The notes under the pieces: generated by a model | The model's input: the letters and a program-made list of their open reading frames with translations, nothing else | What the model was told of the DNA's origin: nothing | The model's database searches: none | Position numbers and translations under genes: made by a program | Shown: positions 9,079-17,890 of the stretch, piece after piece | How positions within the stretch are numbered: the first letter of the stretch is position 1 | Layout of the letters: each line of letters opens with the position of its first letter | Virus record (IMG/VR): IMGVR_UViG_3300044568_000567 | Span: 1-61,894 of that record | Length of the DNA stretch: 61,894 nt | DNA from: a virus | Reading direction: 5' to 3' (one strand)

Positions 9079-9600
9079 TTATTTTATTTTTGGAACAGAA
9101 AAATATCTGTCTCCATATTTTTTAACTTGAAATCCTCTTTTATCTTCATAATCGACAAGAAAGTTATGTGTGGGATGATTCGATCCTTTAAGAGCAATAT
9201 AAGCCTCTCCTTCAGGTAATCCATATTGTTTAGACATCTGTTGATTTATTGGAGCAACAGAACCCATGTGTTGATTGTAATCATTAGGTTTCATTCCAAC
9301 GCTTTCAGCAGTCAGATAATCGTACTGGGCAGATTCTGGATCAAATCCTTTTTTAACAACCCTCTCTCTGTCTGCTTGAACTGGATATGAATAAGCAGAC
9401 GATGGATCCATTGGTTGTGTTGCAGTAATTTGAGGTGCTTTAGATTGTTCGTAATTGAATAAATCTGGTCTTAGTGGGTTACTTCGATTTTCGTATTTTG
9501 CAATTCCTTTTGACCAATCATAATAATCATCATTATACCCAGTTTTTTGATTATTAACTGGAGTTGATTGATTATTTGATGTGTTGTTTGCTCCACCCAT
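9079..9600 (-). CDS. Hypothetical head-cluster protein, Asn/Gln/Tyr-rich
   Basis: 173 residues. A low-complexity Asn/Ser/Thr N-terminus is followed by YDWSKGIAKYENRSN and a C-terminal globular part with NHPTHNFLVDYEDKRGFQV. No catalytic motif is visible. It is probably a minor virion or assembly protein by position. The leader is AT-rich without a clear Shine-Dalgarno. Confidence 0.6.
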   Translation of the reverse strand: MGGANNTSNNQSTPVNNQKTGYNDDYYDWSKGIAKYENRSNPLRPDLFNYEQSKAPQITATQPMDPSSAYSYPVQADRERVVKKGFDPESAQYDYLTAESVGMKPNDYNQHMGSVAPINQQMSKQYGLPEGEAYIALKGSNHPTHNFLVDYEDKRGFQVKKYGDRYFSVPKIK

Positions 9601-9603
9601 ATT

Positions 9604-9939
9604 TTATTCCATCATCGACTTAACTTTGGATTTAACCTTGCGGTAAGCCTTTTTGCCAGCGGCAGCAAGTTGATCCAAATTTACAATGCCTTGGTCGCTC
9701 ATGCCTTGTTTTTTAATGCGATCATAATTTGCCTTTTCTTTTGCGGCATATTCTGCTTTCTTTTCCATTTCCATTTCGGATTCGGAAAGAAGATCTTCAA
9801 CTTCCGCTTCTTTGTCTTTTGGGGTTGGAAGAGGTTCAACTTTTTTCATAAGTTTAACGTCTTTTTCTTTTACTGCGGACGATGGATCCATTTTTGCTTT
9901 GGAAGCAAGTTTGCTGATGATTTTGGCTCGGTCTGGCAT
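9604..9939 (-). CDS. Lys/Glu-rich helical hypothetical protein
   Basis: 111 residues, very rich in Lys, Glu and Ala. A central helix (DLLSESEMEMEKKAEYAAKE) suggests a coiled coil, and the C-terminus is basic (AYRKVKSKVKSMME). It is adjacent to the portal gene; a head-assembly role is inferred only from that. Confidence 0.55.
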   Translation of the reverse strand: MPDRAKIISKLASKAKMDPSSAVKEKDVKLMKKVEPLPTPKDKEAEVEDLLSESEMEMEKKAEYAAKEKANYDRIKKQGMSDQGIVNLDQLAAAGKKAYRKVKSKVKSMME

Positions 9940-9946
9940 AATATTA

Positions 9947-12358
9947 TTATCCTGCGGTTACTGGTTTAGGTGGTGCAGCAACTTGGTTGACTGCGTTATT
10001 TTGTGATGGATTTTGTGTTCCAACTGCTTCTCCCATTGCGGTAGCTTGTGCAGTAGATGGCCTACGTCCACCTCCTCCACCTCCACCACCTGCTGCTGCT
10101 GGAAATAAATCTCCCTCTGAAATTGGTGCTTGTCCTGCCGTCAGGTAATTAATCGCTTCAGAAACTGCCTTTTTGTATTCGGCAATCTGCTTTTTGTCTG
10201 CACCCTTCGCTTCAGCGTTCTGGACGTGTGCGATAAAGTGCTGAACTGCCGATTGTAGGGGTTTAACCATCTCTGGAGGCATCGACCCTGCTGGAGCGGA
10301 AGAAATGAGCGGGAATAGCTTCTCCATGATGGTCTGGATGTGCATGATATCGTTGTCCCGTGGAGAGACTGGAATGTCCTCACCTGAGATAATGCTCTGA
10401 AGTTCGATAATCTGCTGACGAGTTGCCTCGATTGCCACTGCTTCAACCTGATCTTTCGGAAGGATAACTTGGTTGGCAATAGATTCACCCACTTTGCGTG
10501 ACCAATCGAGCTTCATTAGCTCATCTTGGTTGATTTGTGGGTTACCAGTGTACCTCTGGATCAGAAGATCAAGGATTGCAGCGTCTTGACCTTCGGTTTG
10601 TGGCAGAAGTTCCTCTGCTGGAGAGAATGCCATCAACAAAATGTCGCTAGGTGGCAAATTGCGCTCCAACATGGACAAAACGCATGAAACTGCCTCTTCA
10701 TCGAGGTGTCTAGGGATTTCAAATGGCACTAAGAACGATGGAATCTCGGATTGTGCCTGTTCAAATGCCTCTACAACCTCTTTTTTAGCCCACATTGCGT
10801 TTTGGTTCTGTAAACGAGCAAAATCAATCTGTGTTTTTAGCTCACTTGCGGCTTTAACGTGTTCTGGGTGACAGATTCCACGTTGCATACGCTCAACTGC
10901 TTTGGAATATTGCTTTACCCAACGCATCAGGATGCCTTCGCGAATCTGGTTCTCAACGGCAGCAATGCGATTAACCTCGGATGCGGTCTTATCGCCACCC
11001 GTGATGTTCATAACACTGCTTGGCAGGAAAGTTCCCATCTGGATTTCAGCCAATCCAGACATAAATTGATCCAACTTAATGAAATCTTCCACGTCAGCGG
11101 GGATTGCGGACTGAACCACGTCATATCCCTCTGCGACATAGGCAACGGGATGCATTACTTGTAGAGGAGGAATGCCTGTTTTAGCGGTTGGGCCTTTCTT
11201 AAGTAATAGCATCCCGCGCAAATATGAGTTATCGACAATCAGATTTCTCGCTTTGTCAATAGCAATGTGCGTGTTATACAAGTCTCGTCCTGCACCACGG
11301 GAACTCATCAACGCACCAGAACCAATCTCGATAGAGAATAGCGCGATTGTATCCGACATTCTGTTGTACCTATCCAATTGAGTGCAAATCTCATCTCCGC
11401 TTTTATCATCGAACAAATAGCGGGAAATCTTACCAGTTGGTTCTTTGATGAGCAATTCACCTAGCTCAACGTATTTTGCATCGTTTTCGTAGCTTGCACC
11501 ATAGGATCCTTCTCGCGTCCAGTCCTCATAGCGTCGAGCGTCATCGTCAGAATCCAATGTACGTCCCGCTGGTGTTGCGTTGTTGATTGCTTTTACCAAG
11601 TTGTTAATATGCCAACCTGCAAGCGCGGAAAGTCTTGGTTGCTCCAGCACTGGTAGCAATTCAGCAATCTGGTATCGACGCTTCCTTGCCCAAATCGGTG
11701 TTGAATCCGCTTCTTGTGGAGTCTCAATAGAAAAGAAAGTGTAATCTTGTCTTAAGAACTCTGGTTTCCAGTCGCGAACGTCATCCCAGCACACAGCACA
11801 AAAGCCAAATGTTGTATTCTCATGCGTGACCTGAGCTACTAGATCATCGTGACCCTTCCAGCCCCTGATGCACTTTGTGATCTCTTCGCGGAATACCTTA
11901 GTCTTATGTTCCTCGCTTACTCCCTCTAGTGGATACTTGGAATAGGTAAGTGTAGGTGACTGCTCGATTACTTGCTTAAATGGTGGTTGTAAACGACTAA
12001 CCATCGTAGACAGAAACCCAGTTGGGCGATTACTGCGCCAATTCTGACCCATGCTTTCCAGTTTTTTTGCACTATACGGAGGTTCATTATTTAGCTTCTT
12101 CTGAATAAGTTGGTTCTTGCGGTTTCTCTCAACATTCTGTTGTTTGAGTCTGCGATATGCAGAATGCGCTTGCTGGCAGTCTTTAAACGTGCGTTTAACC
12201 TGCAACGTGTCAGGATTAACAACGTCACCCGTAGCGTTATCATCAACAATCTCCAGTTCGGAAACACGTTGCTTGTCCGATGGTTTCATAATCCGCGCAG
12301 CTTTCGATGCGTAGACGTTTGTGACTTCTGCTGGAATTGGTTTGGTGGTATCTGCCAT
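9947..12358 (-). CDS. Portal protein
   Basis: 803 residues, the size of short-tailed-phage portals. It sits between the large terminase and scaffold/capsid genes, the canonical portal position. Visible features are a helical N-terminal stem region (SAYRRLKQQNVERNRKNQLI), the wing region with VSRLQPPFKQVIEQSPTLTYSK, a long helical region with SEVNRIAAVENQIREGILMR (portal crown/stem, often ASEVN-R), and a disordered Gly/Gln/Pro C-terminus with a run of glycines. The protein would form the dodecameric DNA channel that binds terminase and the adaptor. Confidence 0.8.
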   Translation of the reverse strand: MADTTKPIPAEVTNVYASKAARIMKPSDKQRVSELEIVDDNATGDVVNPDTLQVKRTFKDCQQAHSAYRRLKQQNVERNRKNQLIQKKLNNEPPYSAKKLESMGQNWRSNRPTGFLSTMVSRLQPPFKQVIEQSPTLTYSKYPLEGVSEEHKTKVFREEITKCIRGWKGHDDLVAQVTHENTTFGFCAVCWDDVRDWKPEFLRQDYTFFSIETPQEADSTPIWARKRRYQIAELLPVLEQPRLSALAGWHINNLVKAINNATPAGRTLDSDDDARRYEDWTREGSYGASYENDAKYVELGELLIKEPTGKISRYLFDDKSGDEICTQLDRYNRMSDTIALFSIEIGSGALMSSRGAGRDLYNTHIAIDKARNLIVDNSYLRGMLLLKKGPTAKTGIPPLQVMHPVAYVAEGYDVVQSAIPADVEDFIKLDQFMSGLAEIQMGTFLPSSVMNITGGDKTASEVNRIAAVENQIREGILMRWVKQYSKAVERMQRGICHPEHVKAASELKTQIDFARLQNQNAMWAKKEVVEAFEQAQSEIPSFLVPFEIPRHLDEEAVSCVLSMLERNLPPSDILLMAFSPAEELLPQTEGQDAAILDLLIQRYTGNPQINQDELMKLDWSRKVGESIANQVILPKDQVEAVAIEATRQQIIELQSIISGEDIPVSPRDNDIMHIQTIMEKLFPLISSAPAGSMPPEMVKPLQSAVQHFIAHVQNAEAKGADKKQIAEYKKAVSEAINYLTAGQAPISEGDLFPAAAGGGGGGGGRRPSTAQATAMGEAVGTQNPSQNNAVNQVAAPPKPVTAG

Positions 12359-12359
12359 A

Positions 12360-12941
12360 TTATTTGAGATTTAGCCAGCAATCTACTGGCAAATTGTCTG
12401 AAGGGGAAATGCTGTCTCTGGACATGAAAACTGCGGACTTGTTGTCGTGACGCAGCAACAAGCAACCCCCCAGTGCCTTGGATGTCTTGGTTTCTTTAGC
12501 TTGTCTAATGCTTGCACTTAATCTTTCCGTTGCTTTCACGCAAGCACCACAACCGCTTTTCCACTGGACGTTTTGTTTGCAAGCAAGACAGATTTTTGCG
12601 CGTTGCTCTGCCAGTTCACTGGATACAAGTGCTATCTCTTTTGTAGAATTGATGACATTTTTAGCCCAGATCGTAATGTCATTGAGCAACTCTGTCTTTT
12701 GACTAGGAGTATTCACGGATGTTACAACAACCATATCTACTCCATGACAAAAATTAGGGTTCTTGCTACAGATGTACGAATTGACATCCCCTTCAACGTC
12801 ACCAACTGGCAAATGGTTTTCGGCACGGAAATTCGTGACAACCTGAAGAAGATTGTCATAGCTATGACCAGTTAGTTTCGCATCACCATCGTAGTAATGC
12901 CAACCCCCCGGTGGGATCATTCCAATTATCGGTTTTGCCAT
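12360..12941 (-). CDS. Hypothetical protein with cysteine cluster
   Basis: 193 residues. The first 40 residues (MIPPGGWHYYDG, SYDNLLQVVTNFR) look like a substrate- or partner-binding segment. Around residues 115-135 there is C-LAC-x7-8-SGCGAC, a likely zinc site, followed by CLLLRHDN and a closing CWLNLK. It lies between terminase and portal genes. The same C-x-x-C plus CG-C style occurs in the small gene at 16713-16958. No family name can be given. Confidence 0.6.
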   Translation of the reverse strand: MAKPIIGMIPPGGWHYYDGDAKLTGHSYDNLLQVVTNFRAENHLPVGDVEGDVNSYICSKNPNFCHGVDMVVVTSVNTPSQKTELLNDITIWAKNVINSTKEIALVSSELAEQRAKICLACKQNVQWKSGCGACVKATERLSASIRQAKETKTSKALGGCLLLRHDNKSAVFMSRDSISPSDNLPVDCWLNLK

Positions 12942-13004
12942 GAATTTTTGAGTTTTACGTCAGTTTTGTAAGGTTTGCAAGCAAATTCTTACTTATTTAT
13001 CAAA

Positions 13005-15890
13005 TTAATTGCTGAAATCAACGAATTCATAACTTTCTATTCCAGTATGTTTTTTAGTGAATTCAAACTTTTCTGGTTTCGGTTCGGTCATCGTTGCAAC
13101 AACTCCACCCCGTTGCCTCATTAAATAGACTAGCAGGGACAGGGAATCGAGTGCGTCAGGACTATTTTGGCGAGTCCGTTTTACGAAGTCTCCCTTGCTC
13201 TCGACTCTCACCAACCCCTGCCCCTGCTGTTTGTACCGCCGCGAAGTCGCTTGACGAACTAACTCCTCGGTACGGAAGCTCGGTGAAATTTTTAAATACT
13301 CAAACTCCAGATATTTTGCAAGCCCGAAAATCAGTTCTGTAACAACTCCTGAATACAATTCGTTTGCGCGTTGTGTGTCATCTCCCAAGATATGGGTTTC
13401 TGAACTAGCCCATGAATAATTGACTCCCATGACTTCGCTTCCGTAGAGTGACTTCAACGCATCGTGGATTCCTGCTCCGTTTCCAGTTCGGTCAACACAT
13501 AGCCAATTCGCGCCGATCCTCATCTCCTTTGCAAAGCGGATGATCTCTGCGGTCTGCTCTAGTGTTGCCAATTTCGGGAACTGCATTTGCGAGTCTAATT
13601 GCAAACACGTCTTTGGTTTTTTGAATTCACGGAATTGTCCATCCCTCGGAGTCCAGCCATCACAGAGTCCGTATCGACCAAATGAACAAACAACTTGATC
13701 TCGGCCTTCCAATGCCAAATCGAACGCCGCTAGAGGCACTACAGGGCCAATAAACCGCAAGCTACCCATTGAGTTGTCCATCATTGCTGGGGTTATGATT
13801 GCCATCGATATGCCTTCCTGCGGGAAGAATCCACGGGCCATTGTGTAGTATTCGGCAGTCCTACCTTTACTTTCGTATGCCATGTATCCCTCGTAGGATT
13901 GGAAGCCGGGGAACACGATCTCCTTGTTGGTTACATTCTCGCACCTTGCTGCATCGAGCCTCAAGATATGCCAACCCTCCCTGCTATCCCACTCGAAATC
14001 CTCCTCGCAATCCACACTCTGCCAACCCCGCGAAGGTTCGCACCTCTTACCGAATTCACTATTCCGATCTTTCGGGTTAGACGCTCCGAAAATCTTGATG
14101 CGTCCCTTGGAATCTTTTGTGTCCGCAGCGGACAAGATGTTCTGTAAACCTTCCCAAACACCAGCGGGAACCTCCTCTGCTTCGTCTAGTACAACGTGCG
14201 TCCTACTCATCTGACCCCACTTGGGATCTGGCTTTTGCCTTGGGGAAGGGTGGAACCCGCGCAAAGTACCAGTTCCGCTATCACCTTTGGGAACAGCAAC
14301 TAGATGGATCCCATTTTTGTCATCGTCATTGGCTTGAATTGACTTTACCAAGTCCTCGCTACCTTCGTACTCTGGACGTACCAATGCGGTGCGGTAGAAA
14401 TTTTTAATCGCAGCGAATACGTTTCTCTGCGCGTGTGCCTCGGTAAGCGAAACCACTTTAATACAAGTGTACTCTGGATCTCGCATCCAATCCAACAAGA
14501 ACCACGCGGCAGCATTGAACGTGTTGTGAGTTATTGTAAAATCTGAAAGTAAAAATCTCTTGTCTCCATCCAATACAAATCCATAATATTCACCATCACC
14601 AACTGGAGTAATGTTTATTTTTTTCCCAATAAAAACTTTAACTTTTCTTGCATCACATTTTTTTAACCTGCATGGGATAACAGAACAATCTCCACTGATG
14701 TGTCCTCTGTAATAAGTTCCCCAAACCCCATTATTGACGCAACGCTTTCTGCATTCTTTGACTGTCACATCCAAACCAAGACTTCTGGCAATAAACGCAA
14801 TTGACACTGCAACTTCTTTGTTTTTTTGAATATATCCATACCCCGGCCCTGCCGCATACCCATCTGTATCGATAAAACCAGCAAGAACATTTAAACGAAC
14901 GCTTCTTGAATTTAATTTATAACATTCAGGAATCATTTTTTCATTATCTCTTATCGCAAACGACATTACTTTTTTTATCGTTCCTGCTCCCTTAACGTAA
15001 TAAACGCTTGATTTGTTATTCTTTTGTTCTGTTTTTACAATTTGACATCCCTTTTCTTCCCAGTATTGAATCCACGCATCTCTTATGACATCATCCATTG
15101 TGGTAAGTCCAAGTCTTCCACCCTTTCCATTCCCGTCACCTAACCACAATCCAAAAACATAAGCATCCATTGGAATCACTTGTTCATTAAAATGAACTCC
15201 AGTTGAAAATCCTTTGTATAAACTTTTGAATTGTTTGGATGATTTAAGATATTCTTGCAACCCAATATCAATCACCTTTCCCATTGTATATGTGCTTGAT
15301 ATCGTTTTCCCATCCCCATTCTTTTTGTTTTCAGTGCAAATAAGAGTTAAAATGTGATCGTCTGTAACAGTATATGACTCTCCACGCTCTTGATCTATTC
15401 GATACATTGGAGAAATTCCGCTATGCAAATCAACTACATTTCTTGGATTGCTATCTGGCCCCATTACCTTGTCTCCGATTTTTACATCTTCAACACTTTT
15501 CAATGTACCATCTGACATTATAACTTGCGTTCCTTTTAAAAGGCACTTCCCCATCGCTCCAGCACCCTGTACTAATAGTTTGTCATTCTCAAACAAACAC
15601 CTCCAAGTATCCGCTGCACTCTGTGGCCTCCAGTCATAAACTCCAGATCCCCAAAGAATCGTTGCCGCTGCCTCAAATTGGTCGTGTTTGAGCAGGTGTT
15701 GAACAAAGTTTAGCACAGTCTGCCTAGCCACCTTTTCGTCCAGTGTAACCTGCTTTTTCTGCGAATTCGTCAGATTTGTCAGTATAAACTGAGCGGCATA
15801 GATGACTCCATTGATATCATCCTTCTCCGCTTCCGCTCGCACCCTTGTAGCAATGTTAATTGCCTGTAAAACTGATGGGGGTTTATTCAT
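13005..15890 (-). CDS. terL: Large terminase subunit interrupted by an intein
   Basis: 961 residues as translated, about 620 after removal of a 341-residue intein. The N-terminal extein ends in QGAGAMGK; the C-terminal extein resumes with TFNAAAWFLLDW, so splicing rebuilds the Walker A motif GAGAMGKT. Walker B is VVLDEAEEV; downstream the nuclease part contains AAFDLALEGRDQVVCSFG and LCVDRTGNGAGIHDAL, typical of the RNase H-like nuclease of TerL. The enzyme pumps DNA into the prohead and cuts the concatemer. Without splicing the ATPase should be inactive. It precedes the portal gene; the small subunit is about 5 kb upstream. Confidence 0.9.
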   Translation of the reverse strand: MNKPPSVLQAINIATRVRAEAEKDDINGVIYAAQFILTNLTNSQKKQVTLDEKVARQTVLNFVQHLLKHDQFEAAATILWGSGVYDWRPQSAADTWRCLFENDKLLVQGAGAMGKCLLKGTQVIMSDGTLKSVEDVKIGDKVMGPDSNPRNVVDLHSGISPMYRIDQERGESYTVTDDHILTLICTENKKNGDGKTISSTYTMGKVIDIGLQEYLKSSKQFKSLYKGFSTGVHFNEQVIPMDAYVFGLWLGDGNGKGGRLGLTTMDDVIRDAWIQYWEEKGCQIVKTEQKNNKSSVYYVKGAGTIKKVMSFAIRDNEKMIPECYKLNSRSVRLNVLAGFIDTDGYAAGPGYGYIQKNKEVAVSIAFIARSLGLDVTVKECRKRCVNNGVWGTYYRGHISGDCSVIPCRLKKCDARKVKVFIGKKINITPVGDGEYYGFVLDGDKRFLLSDFTITHNTFNAAAWFLLDWMRDPEYTCIKVVSLTEAHAQRNVFAAIKNFYRTALVRPEYEGSEDLVKSIQANDDDKNGIHLVAVPKGDSGTGTLRGFHPSPRQKPDPKWGQMSRTHVVLDEAEEVPAGVWEGLQNILSAADTKDSKGRIKIFGASNPKDRNSEFGKRCEPSRGWQSVDCEEDFEWDSREGWHILRLDAARCENVTNKEIVFPGFQSYEGYMAYESKGRTAEYYTMARGFFPQEGISMAIITPAMMDNSMGSLRFIGPVVPLAAFDLALEGRDQVVCSFGRYGLCDGWTPRDGQFREFKKPKTCLQLDSQMQFPKLATLEQTAEIIRFAKEMRIGANWLCVDRTGNGAGIHDALKSLYGSEVMGVNYSWASSETHILGDDTQRANELYSGVVTELIFGLAKYLEFEYLKISPSFRTEELVRQATSRRYKQQGQGLVRVESKGDFVKRTRQNSPDALDSLSLLVYLMRQRGGVVATMTEPKPEKFEFTKKHTGIESYEFVDFSN
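14523..15545 (-). mobile_element. Intein with LAGLIDADG-type homing endonuclease in terminase Walker A
   Basis: 341 residues, in frame, from Cys (codon 15543-15545) to Asn (codon 14523-14525); the next residue is Thr. Splicing blocks are visible: N-terminal CLLKGTQVIMSDG, block B ESYTVTDDHILTL, C-terminal YGFVLDGDKRFLLSDF then TITHN. Between them are two dodecapeptide endonuclease motifs, FGLWLGDGNG (about residues 131-140) and LAGFIDTDGY (221-230), with conserved acidic residues, so the endonuclease may be active. Insertion lies between Lys and Thr of GAGAMGK/T. Composition is richer in A/T than the exteins, consistent with horizontal arrival. Confidence 0.92.
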
Positions 15891-16137
15891 TCACTTTCCA
15901 CCCGTACATCAAATTGAACCAAGCGAACTCCTTCTCCCCAGCCTTCTTACTGCTTCTGAATACTTTGGCAAATCTACTCACAAACCATTTCTTGTAGTCA
16001 CTAAACTCGTCCATGCTCCAGCTTTTTTTAGTGTACCAATCCTCTTGGTGGGTGAATTCTTTGTCGAATCCTTCAAACCCCACTCGCTTGAACATTTCGT
16101 CCAATGCTTCCATCATAAATGTATCTACTTTGCTCAT
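15883..16137 (-). CDS. Small hypothetical protein upstream of terminase
   Basis: 84 residues, rich in Phe, Trp, Asp and Lys (EEFSDYKKW-like composition: SMDEFSDYKKWFVSRFAKVF). Overlaps the terminase start by 8 bases, so coupled. No known domain; packaging accessory is only a positional guess. Confidence 0.6.
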   Translation of the reverse strand: MSKVDTFMMEALDEMFKRVGFEGFDKEFTHQEDWYTKKSWSMDEFSDYKKWFVSRFAKVFRSSKKAGEKEFAWFNLMYGWKVNE

Positions 16138-16140
16138 ATA

Positions 16141-16380
16141 TTAATCCCAGTATAGTTGTGTTCCCGTTAGCTTTCCGCTCATCATTCGTTCCAAGACTGG
16201 CTCAACGTCCCACGGGTACAATCCTTTCTCATAGCAAGTTTGCATCCCAAAGTATTCATTGAACTTGTCTGCATCTATTCCACTATTTTTCAACGCTTTA
16301 TCTAGCACATCAAACTCAATATGCTCAATTGGGTTCTCAGTAATCACAATGCCAAGTTGATCTAGCCTATTGTATTTCAT
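16141..16380 (-). CDS. Small hypothetical protein
   Basis: 79 residues, acidic. It contains IDADKFNEYFGMQTCYEKGL and ends near GTQLYWD. The ATG overlaps the stop of the upstream acidic gene (ATGA, 16377-16380). Unknown function. Confidence 0.55.
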   Translation of the reverse strand: MKYNRLDQLGIVITENPIEHIEFDVLDKALKNSGIDADKFNEYFGMQTCYEKGLYPWDVEPVLERMMSGKLTGTQLYWD

Positions 16381-16568
16381 TCCTCATCCTCCTCGTCATC
16401 ATCATCTTCTTCATCCTCGTCAAACATAGAATTCTCAATCAATTCGTGGATCTTGACTTGAAGAATGCCAATCATGCTGGCAAGCGGCAAATCAAACTCC
16501 GCAATATATGTATCAATTAATTTATCGATTTTATTTTGTAGTTCCGTTATCTGTTCTGAGTCTTTCAT
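16377..16568 (-). CDS. Small acidic-tailed protein
   Basis: 63 residues. A helical body (SEQITELQNKIDKLIDTYIA, MIGILQVKIHELIENS) is followed by a tail made only of Asp and Glu. The start is well supported: AAAGGAGG sits a few bases before the ATG at 16568, although it overlaps the upstream gene by 38 bases. The polyacidic tail resembles nucleic-acid mimic or histone-like partner proteins; function unknown. Confidence 0.65.
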   Translation of the reverse strand: MKDSEQITELQNKIDKLIDTYIAEFDLPLASMIGILQVKIHELIENSMFDEDEEDDDDEEDEE

Positions 16569-16716
16569 GTTCCTCCTTTAGTTGGTGAATTTTACCATCT
16601 TTGTTCCAAACTCTTACGTTTCCTAACTCTTCAAACTGGAAATCCCACTCTTCTTTTGTGATGCGCCCATAAGCGTAGTCCTCATTGGATTTCCGCTGGG
16701 CTTCTTCTCTTGTCAT
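16531..16716 (-). CDS. Small charged hypothetical protein
   Basis: 61 residues from the ATG at 16716 (MTREEAQRKSNED), which overlaps the previous stop as ATGA. A longer open frame to 16791 would overlap the upstream gene by 79 bases and is rejected. Contains YGRITKEEWDFQFEELG and a charged helix. No family recognised. Confidence 0.55.
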   Translation of the reverse strand: MTREEAQRKSNEDYAYGRITKEEWDFQFEELGNVRVWNKDGKIHQLKEEHERLRTDNGTTK

Positions 16717-16958
16717 GTCCAATGATCTAGCGGACACCTCTCCGTGTCCATAACCAATTTTACCTCCATGTTGCATCCGCAAACACCGCACTTTCCCGCC
16801 CCACTGAATGCCGTTGGATCATAGTGAACACACTGGTTGCAGATCATCAACCTCTCCTCGATCTGCTCCTTGTTGCGTATGGGCATACCTGCGCGAACGA
16901 ATGCCGCTGCACTTTTAACAAAGCTAATCGCTTTCTGCGCTATGTTTGGCTCGTTCAT
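16713..16958 (-). CDS. Small zinc-ribbon-like protein
   Basis: 81 residues. A hydrophobic helix near the N-terminus (QKAISFVKSAAAFVRAGMPI) is followed by a cysteine cluster CNQCVHYD...GKCGVCGCNM...RCPLDHW with C-x-x-C...C-x-x-C-x-C...C spacing, likely binding zinc. Similar short proteins are common in environmental phages near packaging genes. Stop and start overlap both neighbours by 4 bases. Confidence 0.65.
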   Translation of the reverse strand: MNEPNIAQKAISFVKSAAAFVRAGMPIRNKEQIEERLMICNQCVHYDPTAFSGAGKCGVCGCNMEVKLVMDTERCPLDHWT

Positions 16959-17176
16959 TTCATTCCAAAGATACTCTTTAATGCATCCACTCCAGTGCTG
17001 GTGCTATGATATGATCTTGGTTCGTCTTTGCCTTCTTCTTCCCCGTCATACATTGCAACATCCCAAGTCGTATCGAATAGCTTACGAAGTCCTTTCGCAG
17101 ACATGGTTACGTTTCCACGTCCGTTGAACGATGGGTTCTTATTGATGTACACTTTCCAGAGTTCTTCTTTTGTCAT
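16955..17176 (-). CDS. Small hypothetical protein
   Basis: 73 residues beginning MTKEELWKVYINKNPSF, then GNVTMSAKGLRKLFDTTWD and an acidic/Ser-rich C-terminus ending SIFGMK. Start and stop overlap neighbours (ATGA), placing it in the dCMP-deaminase operon. The N-terminal pattern (LW-Y--KNPSF) recurs in small phage proteins; no function can be assigned. Confidence 0.55.
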   Translation of the reverse strand: MTKEELWKVYINKNPSFNGRGNVTMSAKGLRKLFDTTWDVAMYDGEEEGKDEPRSYHSTSTGVDALKSIFGMK

Positions 17177-17562
17177 ACGTTTATCAGTGCAATGTTGAAT
17201 TCCGCTGCAAGCATGGTGGTAGATTCATCCGTTGGGTAAGTCTCACGATAGACTATCCTTTTGATCCCATATGATGCAAGCGATTTCAAGCAGTTGTTAC
17301 ATGGCAATGTTGTTGATGCAAGTAGGTAACACTCCAATGGTTTAACGTGGCGCAATGCGTTCTGCTCTGCATGGACAACGTAATTCCTACGTTTTTCCCT
17401 ACAACTCCAGTCTTCCTCCATGTGCGGTGGAAATCCGTTGTACCCACAAGCCGCAACAGTGTTGTCATGCCGCAACAACACAGCACCAACCTGCCTCCAA
17501 GGGTCTTTGCTCTTCTTGGCAACCACTTCCGCTATCGACAATGCATATTCATCCCAGTTCAT
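17173..17562 (-). CDS. dCMP (deoxycytidylate) deaminase-like enzyme
   Basis: 129 residues. The zinc-dependent cytidine deaminase fold is evident: H64-A-E66 (proton shuttle Glu) and P87-C88-N-N-C91 supply the zinc ligands, with RQVGAVLLRHDNTVAACGYNG preceding, typical of the dCMP deaminase/ComEB family. It converts dCMP to dUMP, feeding dTTP synthesis during phage replication. It sits with MazG, methyltransferase and glycosyltransferase genes. The leader contains an unusual repeat of ATGCGGT(GA)ATA. Confidence 0.85.
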   Translation of the reverse strand: MNWDEYALSIAEVVAKKSKDPWRQVGAVLLRHDNTVAACGYNGFPPHMEEDWSCREKRRNYVVHAEQNALRHVKPLECYLLASTTLPCNNCLKSLASYGIKRIVYRETYPTDESTTMLAAEFNIALINV

Positions 17563-17620
17563 ATTTATTTATTATTCACCGCATTATTACCGCATTATTC
17601 ACCGCATATTCATTCCAATG
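17563..17620 (-). repeat. Three short imperfect repeats before dCMP deaminase
   Basis: On the minus strand three copies of a 10-12-base unit (ATGCGGTGAATA, ATGCGGTAATA, ATGCGGTGAATA) occur in tandem, followed by AATAAATAAAT and the ATG. They could be an operator or translation-control site. Each contains an ATG followed shortly by a stop, so they could also act as upstream start-stop elements. Confidence 0.5.
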
Positions 17621-17623
17621 AAG

Positions 17624-17800
17624 TCAAGACCTGTTTATCTCACCCATGTGGTCTTCCAACCAGTAGACTGCTTGACCAGAGTCTCTTACCTCGTCTGGAA
17701 AGATACACTCGTCAGATATGATTCCGTTGAGTTGCAGTGCGTTCATTACCTTGGTTGCGTTAAGTCTTTTGTATTCGATGTAGTGTTCCAGAGTGTTCAC
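17624..17800 (-). CDS. Small hypothetical protein with GTG start
   Basis: 58 residues, starting at GTG (17798-17800) that overlaps the previous TGA as GTGA; an internal ATG at codon 19 is an alternative. Sequence includes NTLEHYIEYKRLNATKVMNA and DSGQAVYWLEDHMGE. No known family. Confidence 0.45.
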   Translation of the reverse strand: MNTLEHYIEYKRLNATKVMNALQLNGIISDECIFPDEVRDSGQAVYWLEDHMGEINRS

Positions 17801-17880
17801 TCGTCAAACCCTTTCATGCCATCGTATACAACATACAGTATAATAGCTGCTAATACGATATAGCCGATAATATATCCCAT
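17797..17880 (-). CDS. 27-residue single-span membrane peptide
   Basis: ATG at 17878-17880, stop TGA at 17797-17799. Begins MGYIIGYIVLAAIILYVVYD, one hydrophobic transmembrane helix, then a short charged tail. The stop is coupled to the next gene (GTGA). Very short, so annotation is tentative; phage membrane micropeptides of this kind do exist. Confidence 0.45.
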   Translation of the reverse strand: MGYIIGYIVLAAIILYVVYDGMKGFDE

Positions 17881-17890
17881 ATATGACACC

